From contig CANTUR010001092.1 of the NCBI GenBank assembly GCA_947683625.1, forward strand, positions 62,001 to 126,000: a stretch of DNA of 64,000 nucleotides, in the 5' to 3' direction. A program made the position numbers and the translations under genes. This DNA comes from Mallotus nudiflorus (lineage: Eukaryota; Streptophyta; Magnoliopsida; Malpighiales; Euphorbiaceae). Positions 54,815 through 64,000 of the stretch are shown in pieces. How positions within the stretch are numbered: the first letter of the stretch is position 1; each line of letters starts with the position of its first letter. The notes under the pieces were generated by a model. The model had not been told where the DNA came from and made no database searches. It saw only the letters and a list, made by a program, of their open reading frames with translations.

Positions 54815-55081
54815 AGTGTGATTGCTGGAGCTCGGTTGACTAAGTGTCTCGGGGCCAATCACACTGACAGTCAGACTGCTGGAGCTCGGTTGACTTAGTG
54901 TCTCGGGGCCAGTCTACTGTCCATAAGTGAATTGAATGATCTATTGGGTTGATTGAGATGTGAGGTGATGGATAGTGTGATTGCTGGAGCTCGGTTGACC
55001 AAGTGTCTCGGGGCCAATCACACTGACAGCCAGACTGCTGGAGCTCGGTCGACTTAGTGTCTCGGGGCCAGTCTGCTGTCC
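54815..55081 (+). repeat. Duplicated double-hairpin cassette (two copies, 159-bp period)
   Basis: Copy 1 spans 54815-54922 and copy 2 spans 54974-55081. Each holds two hairpins. The first hairpin pairs AGTGTGATTG with CAATCACACT over 10 bp in both copies. The second pairs GACAGT-C-AGACTG with CAGTCTACTGTC in copy 1, and GACAGC-C-AGACTG with CAGTCTGCTGTC in copy 2, so a T-A pair became C-G. All other LTRs here have one cassette. The same duplication is in the 3' LTR at about 62272-62538, so it predates insertion. Confidence 0.85.
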
Positions 55082-55754
55082 AAATTGGAATAAGTGTTCT
55101 ATTTGGAATCAAGTGAGCCTGTATGGCTAGAGTGAGGATGGGATTGTTTGAGGTTGTTATTATTTAGGGTTCTATGGATCCTTCATCAATTAAAACAAAC
55201 ATTTTCTACATTTAGTATATTTATAAAAGCAAAGTTTGGCATTCATGTGAAATGTGTGTATATACATATATATATAAGAATGCCTGATTGTTATGGTTTA
55301 GTTTGCATGTATATATAGTATAATAATTCACTCAGTGAGGTCTGACCCCCCTCAATTATTTTTTTTCAGGAGATTCCATATCGTCAGACCTTAGTTGTAG
55401 AGTTCCCCGCCGGTGTTCTTCAGTCCCGGCTATTTTATGCAAATGTATATTTTGAACTTTGAATTGTATTCTAGAAACTGCAGTAGTAGTGTTATTATAT
55501 TGGAAGTGTATTATTTTTTTTGGATATTAAATACTCTGAGAATTTGTATTTGAACATTGCATGAATATGTATTCATTTATAAAAGGATTTGGAGTATTTA
55601 TTTTATATATTGATGCAGAAAATTTTAATTTGGTCGTACTTTTATATAATTATTGTATGATTTTATTTTCTAAGGCTTGCTACGGGTTCCGGATTCGAAA
55701 GAATTCCCGTTCCCTAGCGCCGGTCATGACTCCTAGTTTGGGTCGTGACAAAGT

Positions 55755-55766
55755 TGGTATCAGAGC
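55755..55766 (+). other. Primer-binding site of element G (initiator tRNA-Met)
   Basis: TGGTATCAGAGC, four bases after the 5' LTR, is the complement of the 3' end of plant initiator tRNA-Met, the usual primer for this superfamily. It is intact although the coding region is destroyed. Confidence 0.9.
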
Positions 55767-56940
55767 TGAGTTCTGTGTTAGGGCTTAGTTGTTTAAGTTG
55801 TGGCCCTAGTTTTTGAAGTTGTGTTTTCTGTTAAACTACTGCAGTGAATTAGGTTCGGTCATGTCTTTGAAAAGTCTTCCTTGCATTAGGAATTCCGCGT
55901 AACCGTTAGGGTGTCTGTTGATGTTTGTGATTATTTGAACTATTTGTTTATTTTTGCTCCTTGTTGATTGCCTTGAGCATGAATCGCTCCATCGATCGAT
56001 GATAGTTGATCTTCTGAGCACGAGGTTCTACCCCCTATGCATCCTGTTAGGCGTAGGGTTAGAAATGGATTTAGAAGGCCTGATGATCACTGTTGACAAT
56101 GGGAATAACTAAATGAGGAGCTGGTGGCTTAGCATTGCAATGATGTTGCTTCTGCAACAAGAGTTTTACAGGATACGGTGCTGATACCTTCGATCGTTCA
56201 GCAGATGTAATTTCTTTTTCAACCGAGAACTTGAGACATGTCAATTTTGCGTATATGCTATATTCTGAATTCTGTTGATTTCTATATCTTTTCAACGCAG
56301 TGAATGTGAATTGTTTCTTCTCCAGAGACAATATTGATAATCAGTCTTTTCAAGTTCAAGTTGTGGTTATAGTTCCAGCCCTACTACACCTATCTAGTAT
56401 AAGGGTAGGTTAGAGGCAACTATAACTCAAGGGTTAAGGTAGTCATTGTAAGTAGTACAAGCATTCCTTTTGGACTTGAACGTGCAACAATTGTGGCCAG
56501 GATAGCCGAGATTAATAAAAGCTTGATAGCATTTAATCAAGTTTGACAGTTGTTTGAATATGCTTTGATGGGGGAATTGGAAAATGTCTAATGAAGACGA
56601 AGCACTCTTGTACTCTTTATGGCAAGCTGTCAGTTCTAACTGCAACACATAATTTGAGTAAAGGGGGATTTCTAAGATACTTCCATCCACCTTTAAGGAA
56701 GGATAATTACTTGTATCAGCTATTGCATAGAGTAAGGGAATAGCAATCAGTTGAGAAGATTACCTGTAAACTCTTCAATCTGATACGTCATGCTGAAGAC
56801 GTAATACAATATAAGAGGAGACTGGTGGAATTATATATTACAGGATTAAGCGTAATATATATTGGCATCTAAACCGAGAATTAAGACTCAGAGAGTTATT
56901 ATGAATTCAGTTTTTTGGGTGTAATTAATCTTGATGAGAT
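55767..56940 (+). other. Leader plus unrecognised segment in place of gag (element G)
   Basis: The first 130 or so bases follow the family leader (ACTACTGCAGTGAATTAGG at about 55835). From about 55900 to 56940 I cannot match the sequence to the gag of F, A or B, and no long ORF exists; open stretches of 61-87 codons on the minus strand (55836-56021, 56071-56331, 56427-56690) have no motif I know. It may be foreign DNA carried by the element, or gag decayed beyond recognition. Confidence 0.5.
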
Positions 56941-59059
56941 GTGAAAGGGTTGTCAAGAATATCTGGCTCTAGTTGAGTATACTTCAGTAGAGAAGTTGTC
57001 TCTCCTAGATGTTTTAATTGCCTGTGAGTTACCAAGTTTACCACTTTACAGAGATTGAATTCTGTATCGATGTGGTTCCTGATATAACTCCTATTTCAAC
57101 GTAGCCCTACAAAATGACTTTTGCAGAGCTGTAGGAGCAATTACGAGAGCTGTATGACCAAGGTTTTGTCAGACCTTATGTTTCTCTTCAGGGTGCACTA
57201 GTCCTGTTGTAAGGAAGAAGGATCGTACCTTGAAACTATACATTGACTGTAGAGAGATGAACAGGGTAACAGTGAAGGATAAGTATCCTCTTTTAAGGAT
57301 AGATGACCTGTCTGATCAGCTAAAGAGTGCACAGTTCTTTTCAAAAATTGATTTGAAGTCGGGTTATCATTAGTTGTCGGTCAGTTTGTAGTAGTCTTCA
57401 TTAATGATATACTAGTGTATTCAAAGTGAATGAAAGGGGCACGTATATCACTTGAGGACTATACTACAGATACTAAGAGAATGTCAGCTTTATGCTGAAT
57501 TCAAGAAGTGTGATCATTGGGTAGAGAATGTTGTTTTTCTTAGAATTATGGCGTTTAAGGATAGAATTCGAGTTGATCCACAAAAGATCGAAGCAGCATC
57601 TGAGCGGCCCAGACTAATTGAATCCATTGAGATCTGTAATTTTCTGGGTTTAATTGGGTATCATAGGAAATCTGCATAGAATTCTCTAGAATTACAGCTC
57701 CTATGACCCTCATAACTCAGAAGAATGGGAAGATTGTGTGAACAGATGTTTGTTAGAACAGCTTCTAAGTACTGAAGAAGACTGATTGATCTGAGGGTTA
57801 CGTGAACTTTAGAGGATAAGACCTGATATCATTACAACATTTCATCATATCATCATAGCATCTCATTACAGCATTTCATCATGACATTTCATTCTAGCAT
57901 TTCATCATAACATTTCATTAGATCATCTCATCATGACATTCATCCTAGCATGTCATCATGGCATATCACCATAGAATGATCTGCTGATAGGAGATGCCCA
58001 AGTTAATGATACAGGGTTGATGTTGTAATCTGAGAAAGGGATTCTATATAAGCTGTGGAAGTGAACTTGCAGTGTACATCCAAATGGTTACCAAGAATTA
58101 TCACAGTATTCAGGATCAATACTAGTGGGTTGGATTATAGAAGGATGTGACTGATTGTATTTCTAAGTGTTAAAATTGCCAGTCGGTGAAAGCTGAATAT
58201 CAGAAGTCTTCTGGGAAGTTTTGATCTCTTTTGAATTTGGGTGGAAATAAGAGAGAATTATGATAATTTTTATGGTTGGTTACCTCGTTCGAAGGGTGAA
58301 TATGATTCCGTTGGAATGATTATAGACAAATTGATAAAGTCAGCTAATTTTTGGCCAGTGGAAGCCACTTATTCAATAGCTAAGTGGGCTAAGCTGCATA
58401 TGAAGCATATTGTGTGCCTGCATAGACTACCGGTGTCCATTGAATATGGTAAAGGTACAGTGTTTACCTTTCAATTTTGGCAGAGATTATGGAGAGTAAT
58501 AAACACCTGATTAGATTTCAATACTGCTTTTCATCCTCAGACAGATGACAGTCTGAGAGGACGATCCAAACACTAAACAGTATGTTGAAGATGTGTGTTT
58601 TAGATCTAGAAGGTAGCTGGGTTGATTATATGCTACTTATAGAATTCGCTTATAATAACAGCTACCATAGCAGTATTGGAATGACACCACCTGAAGCTTT
58701 TATGGAAAGAAGTCTTAATTAGATATGAGATGGTTCAGAATACAGCGAAGAAGTTGTTGTGATCAGAAGAGCGATATGGATCCTAAATGCAGAGATATGG
58801 AGTTTCAGATCGAAGACTGTAATTCTGAAGATGTCTCCGAAAAGTGGTGTGATGAGACGCGTTGAACAATATGGAACTGAATGAAGACCTGAAGCTTGAG
58901 AAGGAATCAGTTGTAATTGTAAATTATCAAGCTCGATAGTTATGTTCGAATTAGATTCAGATGATCAAGATTTCGTGACGTGGCAACAAAGTGAAAGAGC
59001 TTACGTAAAAGATTAAAGTTGAGATACGAGCTTCTTACCCGTATCTCTTTCCTCCTTGA
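56941..59059 (+). pseudogene. Heavily rearranged pol remnant of element G
   Basis: Homology to F resumes near 56942, upstream of RT (CTTCAGTAGAGAAGTTGTCT). RT fragments follow at about 57050-57360 and 57380-57440 (FINDILVYS, with FIDD changed to FIND); about 145 bp between them are deleted just after the GYH motif. A post-RT fragment (57452-57679) follows. RNase H and the start of integrase are mostly missing and replaced by about 290 bp including a minisatellite. Integrase core fragments at 58241-58510 and to about 58740 follow, then a scrambled tail ending RASYPYLFPP and a TGA at 59057-59059. Numerous stops, indels and deletions: no functional enzyme is possible. Confidence 0.9.
57829..57975. 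repeat. CAT-rich minisatellite inside element G
   Basis: About 145 bp of imperfect repeats built on CATTTCATCATGA / CATTTCATTCTAG, with units of roughly 12-16 bp. It lies where RNase H coding sequence should be. It is not present in F, A, B or element 1. Confidence 0.85.
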
Positions 59060-59103
59060 TCCTTACATTATCCTTTTCTTTGAATTCGAGGACGAATTCT
59101 TAT

Positions 59104-59116
59104 AAGGAGGGGAGAC
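59104..59116 (+). other. Polypurine tract of element G
   Basis: AAGGAGGGGAGAC immediately before the 3' LTR; intact. Confidence 0.9.
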
Positions 59117-59631
59117 TGTAATAACCCTAATTTTTAAATTATTTTATCATATTATGAGATATGCAGTGTTAATAAATTTTTAAAAATTTAATTTAATTAT
59201 TTTACTATTTTGTGATTAATTATTATTATTTTATATTTAATTGAATTTTCTACGTAAATATATTATTTTGGACGTTTAAATTTAATTATGTATATTTATT
59301 ATTTTTAAATACTATTATTTTAATAACGTTAATTTAGTGCATGGTTATTTTAATATTATTTTTTTAGTACTAACATTATTTTATTTTTATTGATTTACAT
59401 AAAATTATTTCATAAATATTGTTTATATTATTGTTATTTTCAAATGTGTTATGTGTTATTATTATCATGGTTATTATTTTCATTAATATTATCATTAGTA
59501 TTATTTTATTGTTTAATATTATTATGAATATTATTCTTATTATCCAATTATTTTATTAATAGTATAAATTTTAATTATTGATAATTTTATATTGTGTATA
59601 TTATTATGCATGTGTGTGTCATGTGTGTACC

Positions 59632-59662
<31 letters not shown>

Positions 59663-62600
59663 GAGTGGTTGAGATTAGTTTATTATAAAATATTATTATT
59701 ATATTATATTATATAGTTTATTATTAAAATATATACACAAACAAACAAACAACACACATATACATATATAAACACACACATTCACGTGCACATATACACA
59801 CCAACACACACACATCAACAAATATACATATAAACATACAAACAACACAGCACAAATTCAAAAACATTTAGCAAAATAATGCAGAAGCTTCTGTGACCAT
59901 CCTACCTCCCGCAACATCTCGATCCAAGCTCGTCGGTGTGCCTCCATCACTTCCAACCGACCACTTCCTCCTTCTAGCCTCGTCGTCGTCGTCCAGAAGC
60001 CTTGAAACCGCTAGAAACACTGAATTCTTCACCTACTGCTACAGTAACTCCGGCGAGGATCCGGCCACCTTTGCTTGAGTTCTTGGGTTCTTTGGATTCC
60101 TTGAGTTATGAGAACTCTATTTCTAAGCTCGGATTGAGCTCAAACCATCTCGTTTGTAAGTTTTGTTAAATTTTTATTTTTGAGCTTTTAGGGTTTTTAT
60201 TTTTTTTTAGGTTGATTTTTATTGATTCAAGCAAACTCCCTTTGCAAATGATGATCCTTATAGCTTGAGCTTCATGAATATATTTTTGTTATAATTTTTG
60301 GAATTTATTTTAATTTTGGTGAATTTTTTTTATTATTTTAATATTATTTAATGAATTTTCGAAAATTAATTAATTAAATTATGAAATTGTGTTTTATGGT
60401 GATTATAGGAGTTGAAATGAATTATAGAAATTTATTTGTAATTTTTGTGAATTTTTATGTATTTATTTGGAATTTATTAAGTTTAGGTAATTTTGAAAAA
60501 TAGGGTTAATTATGTGTTTAATTGAAATAAATTGGTAAATTGTGTATATTTATTGATATTATCGAATTATATGTTGATAAATTAATTTTTTGAGTAATTA
60601 TATAATTTTTGGTGAATTTTTTAACATTTATAGTGAATATATATATATAGGGGTATTTTGGTAATTTTACACTAAATTGGTTAAAAATGTAATTAAATTG
60701 GTTTTAATAGTTATTTAGGGTATAAAAATGATTTCTGCAAATTTTTAGTATTTTTAACTAATTAAAACTATTTTTCGTAAATTATTTTCAAATTATATAT
60801 AATATACTATTTTTCTAAATAAATGGGTTTTTATTGATTTTTAGTATGTTTTAGGGTTAATTACGTAATTTGGATTTATAAAATGTATTTTTATTATATA
60901 AGGGCATTTTCGGTATTTTATAAATATTCTGTGTATTGTGAACCTCGGTCGGTGAATTGTAGTTTGGAGTCCGACCGAGGGATTTTGATTGTAATCCTGT
61001 GTGTTATTCCGAAGTGTATTTCTTTGCAGGACCGGCTCTACTCTTTGAGTAGAGAGATGTCCGTTTTACAGGGGAGGTTCTGCTGGATTTTCGGTAGAAT
61101 TCTCGTAAAACGTGATGTCCGGTCAAATTCCTATTCTAAAGCTGTGTCTAAAATTCTAGATCGAGTCTTTAGAATTTTTGTTAAATTTATTCTGATTTCA
61201 TGTTGTCATTTGTTGTCTAGCTGCGCCGGAACCGAGGCCTAACGGACCAGGCCCGTTGAATATGTCTCGAGAAACGCACATCAGTGAGTTATTATACTGT
61301 ATATATATGCATTGCATATAGGGTGCATTTATTTAGAATTTTTCATTTTCATTGTATGTTTAAAAAAAGGATTTAAATTATAATATTTCTGGTATATCTA
61401 GGGTTGCATTTTATATATATGCATAATAAATAATTAGGCATGTTAGTTTGATATATGCACATTAAACAATTAGGTTTAGGTTTAATACATTTGAGTAATA
61501 TACACATGTTTTAAAATGTACACTTAGACATAATTATTTTATTAAATGATTAGTATACTTTAGGTATAATTTCAGTAGATTTTAGGTTTATTCTTAATTA
61601 ATTGCATGTTAAATTATAAACCTACACTTAAATTATTTTTAAGTTATTTTTGGTATATTTTTTTATTTATTTCCGAATAAATAAATGTTTTATTATTAAA
61701 TTAAACCTAACACATTAGTGGTATATTTAGGGTTTATTTTTGGATATATGCATGATAGATAATCGGGTTTATTTTTAGTATATTTGTGAATATATGTTAA
61801 ACACAAAAACGTATTTAAATGAATATTTAGACATAAATGGTTTATTAAATGATTTGAGTACTTAGGGTATATCTTTTGCATATTTAAGTATATTTTTAAG
61901 ATAATGCATGTTATATTATTGTTACTCATTTAAATTGTTTTTAACTATATTAATGATTTATCTTTAGTTTATTTCATATTTTATTTGACTATATATATAT
62001 ATATATACCTGAAATATACTGGGTATATTTTAGGTATATTTTTGGTATATATATATATGGTTGGTTTTACTATTATGAATATTGTTCTACATTAATTATT
62101 TTTCGAATGAATGATTTATTCGAAGTGAAGGATATCAATAGAACGTGCTTCCTAGTGGGCAGCACTAGGACCGTGTACATACCGGTACGATAGATAAGGA
62201 TTGAGTGAGAGTTAAAATTTGGTGATTATAATTGATTTAATTGATTTGACTAGATTAATGGTATGTTAGATAGTGTGATTGCTGGAGCTCGGTTGACTAA
62301 GTGTCTCGGGGCCAATCACACTGACAGTCAGACTGCTGGAGCTCGGTTGACTTAGTGTCTCGGGGCCAGTCTACTGTCCATAAGTGAATTGAATGATCTA
62401 TTGGGTTGATTGAGATGTGAGGTGATGGATAGTGTGATTGCTGGAGCTCGGTTGACCAAGTGTCTCGGGGCCAATCACACTGACAGCCAGACTGCTGGAG
62501 CTCGGTCGACTTAGTGTCTCGGGGCCAGTCTGCTGTCCAAATTGGAATAAGTGTTCTATTTGGAATCAAGTGAGCCTGTATGGCTAGAGTGAGGATGGGA

Positions 62601-63207
62601 TTGTTTGAGGTTGTTATTATTTAGGGTTCTATGGATCCTTCATCAATTAAAACAAACATTTTCTACATTTAGTATATTTATAAAAGCAAAGTTTGGCATT
62701 CGTGTGAAATGTGTGTATATACATATATATATAAGAATGCCTGATTGTTATGGTTTAGTTTGCATGTATATATAGTATAATAATTCACTCAGTGAGGTCT
62801 GACCCCCCTCAATTATTTTTTTTCAGGAGATTCCATATCGTCAGACCTTAGTTGTAGAGTTCCCCGCCGGTGTTCTTCAGTCCCGGCTATTTTATGCAAA
62901 TGTATATTTTGAACTTTGAATTGTATTCTAGAAACTGCAGTAGTAGTGTTATTATATTGGAAGTGTATTATTTTTTTTGGATATTAAATACTCTGAGAAT
63001 TTGTATTTGAACATTGCATGAATATGTATTCATTTATAAAAGGATTTGGAGTATTTATTTTATATATTGATGCAGAAAATTTTAATTTGGTCGTAATTTT
63101 ATATAATTATTGTATGATTTTATTTTCTAAGGCTTGCTACGGGTTCCGGATTCGAAAGAATTCCCGTTCCCTAGCGCCGGTCATGACTCCTAGTTTGGGT
63201 CGTGACA
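59117..63207 (+). repeat. 3' LTR of element G (4091 bp)
   Basis: Near-identical partner of 51640-55750, with the same tips and all the same modules. Differences spotted include CACACATTC/CACAAATTC, CTCATCGTC/CTCGTCGTC, AGAAAAACTG/AGAAACACTG, AAATCGTG/AAATTGTG and CATTCATG/CATTCGTG. Confidence 0.96.
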
Positions 63208-63543
63208 ATAATAATAATGATAATAATATTTTGAATTAAATAATTACTTTCAAATTAAATCCACCACTATATATTAAAATATTTATAATAAAATAAATTA
63301 ATACTATTCACCAATAATAACAATAATGTTATTAAGTATAAATAAATAATAATATACAACACTAAATTAAACTTTTAAATCTTGATTTAATATTAATACC
63401 GTAATAAAATAAAATAAAATAATCAATACTAAAATTTAATTAAATTAACAAAATAATCATAATATATAAAAATTTAAAATATTTATTAACACTTCATATC
63501 TCAAAATTAATTTAATAATTTATAAAAATTTTAGGTTATAACA

Positions 63544-63604
63544 TTTTATTTTTGTTATCCACAATATCATTAGCACTAAAATTCTAATTAATTTTTATTA
63601 CAAG
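63544..63604. other. 61-bp spacer between element A and the next LTR
   Basis: AT-rich sequence beginning TTTTATTTTTG and ending TTATTACAAG. It matches none of the LTRs or internal regions in the window as far as I can see. It is the only candidate for DNA that was the original insertion target of A. No gene or motif seen. Confidence 0.6.
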
Positions 63605-64000
63605 TGTAATATCCCGTGTTTTTTTAAAAATATTTTTACACTGTACCGGGATATACAGTGTCAATAATTTTTGTATATGCATTATGATATTTTTACGAGT
63701 TAATATGTATTTTAAACCTATTTTAATTACGGTATATTATTTACAGTGTTTTACGTAAAATTTTCCCGGGACTTGCATTTTCGGGGAAATTTTCACGTAA
63801 ACAATGTATTATTAATTATTTTAAATGTATTTACGGACTTGCATGAACTCATACATATTTTTAAATTATTAAATAAAGCCTGTGTGTGTATATTTATTTA
63901 ATTAGGGTTTATTATTTCCCTAATATTTTATTAAGTATTTAATTGTTTTATTGTTATTTAATTAATTTTATTTAGTATAAATTATTAAAATATTAAATTT
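63605..64000 (+). repeat. Start of another family-I LTR, running off the window
   Basis: Begins TGTAATATCCCGTG and follows element 1's LTR closely (ACGTAAAATTTTCCCGGGAC, telobox-like TTAGGGTTTA). It could be a 5' LTR, a 3' LTR or a solo LTR; the internal region would be beyond 64000. The five bases before it, ACAAG, would be the target duplication. Confidence 0.9.

Larger units (their letters stand above)
51640..55750 (+). repeat. 5' LTR of element G (4111 bp)
   Basis: Begins TGTAATAACCC and ends GGGTCGTGACA. Holds a TA microsatellite at about 52157-52199, a CA-rich stretch at 52270-52400, and a GC-rich patch at about 52430-52700 ending in a donor-like TTTGTAAGT (GT at 52699). Then come TATAAA at 53420, hairpin CCTCGGTCGG/CCGACCGAGG (53486-53523), acceptor TTTCTTTGCAG (to 53572), hairpin 53581-53595, donor GTGAGT at 53827, hairpin 54694-54712, two double-hairpin cassettes, and acceptor TTTTTTCAG ending at 55369. 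Short ORFs of 61, 119, 77 and 90 codons in it recur in the 3' LTR simply because the LTRs are copies. Confidence 0.96.
51640..63207 (+). mobile_element. Element G: complete, recent but defective Ty3/gypsy element (11,568 bp)
   Basis: Flanked by perfect ATAAT duplications (51635-51639 and 63208-63212) in A's 5' LTR. LTRs are 4111 bp (51640-55750) and 4091 bp (59117-63207). By eye they differ by about ten substitutions plus a T-run and a TA-run length change, so the insertion is recent. The interior is only 3366 bp (F has 4993) and is severely scrambled. An intact primer-binding site and polypurine tract remain. The LTR family (II) is shared with solo LTR C. Confidence 0.96.
48765..63543 (-). 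repeat. 5' LTR of element A, split by element G
   Basis: Pieces 48765-51639 and 63213-63543 total about 3.2 kb. The left tip is TATCATGACCC (one change from TGTCA) and the right tip is TTATAACA. It matches the left LTR piece 6534-8125. It contains a direct duplication of about 60 bp near 48893-49020 (the ATATGCCAAAAGTAAAA segment occurs twice), a degraded hairpin set, and a GC-rich patch with purine tract at about 51250-51560. Confidence 0.88.

Noticed and set aside
54815..55081. CRISPR-like repeat array
   Set aside because: There are only two cassette copies, each a pair of hairpins, inside a plant LTR; no spacers and no cas genes.
54840..55112. Repeat protein WPRDTKSTELQQS on the minus strand (also 24302-24520 and 62297-62569)
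   Set aside because: It is the hairpin cassette translated. Conservation follows base pairing and not codons, and flanks differ in frame among LTRs.
55755..55766. tRNA gene fragment
   Set aside because: The tRNA-Met match is just the primer-binding site, 12 bases long and at the expected place after the LTR.
57452..58510. Possible intact genes in element G
   Set aside because: The 75- and 89-codon ORFs are RT and integrase fragments with lost catalytic parts and different frames.

Overview
The window is intergenic plant DNA made almost entirely of nested LTR retrotransposons. I see no host gene, rRNA gene or tRNA gene. The coding remnants are Ty3/gypsy chromovirus polyproteins (gag CCHC knuckle, protease, RT with FIDD, RNase H, HHCC/DDE integrase, C-terminal chromodomain-like tail). 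They are most like the Tekay/Del lineage, which has unusually long LTRs (here about 3.2 to 4.1 kb). The one readable primer-binding site matches plant initiator tRNA-Met. The AT richness, microsatellites and a TAT-type solo LTR also fit an angiosperm; I cannot name the species.

Layout from the outside in. (1) Positions 1-6454 are the 3' part of a plus-strand element (element 1: decayed pol, then a 3251 bp LTR). (2) Positions 6455-6533 look like the tail of a Copia-type LTR. (3) Element A (minus strand, oldest) fills about 6534-63543: left LTR fragment 6534-8125, dead polyprotein 8187-12917, right LTR 48765-63543. (4) Element B (minus, 13086-48735, TSD ACAAT) sits inside A close to A's 5' LTR. 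(5) B's left LTR holds a TAT-like solo LTR (13678-15723, TSD ATAAG) and solo LTR C (plus, 16933-20800, TSD TATAA). B's integrase region holds solo LTR D (minus, 23693-26915, TSD GCTAT). B's right LTR holds solo LTR E (minus, 31305-46105, TSD AATAG). (6) Solo LTR E itself holds complete element F (minus, 31991-43477, TSD ACAGT). (7) A's right LTR holds complete element G (plus, 51640-63207, TSD ATAAT). (8) A further LTR of element 1's family starts at 63605 and leaves the window, after a 61 bp spacer.

By LTR tips and sequence there are three related LTR families: I (element 1, D, E, F and the LTR at 63605), II (C and G) and III (A and B). All share conserved stem-loops and splice-like GT/AG signals inside the LTR, although most of the LTR sequence has diverged. 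No polyprotein is intact. The most interesting points are: element G, whose two LTRs are almost identical although its interior is deeply decayed, rearranged and carries an unrecognised 1.1 kb segment in place of gag; the hairpin cassette with a compensatory base-pair change; the conserved intron-like architecture inside the LTRs; and stop codons in F that look like CHG-methylation decay.
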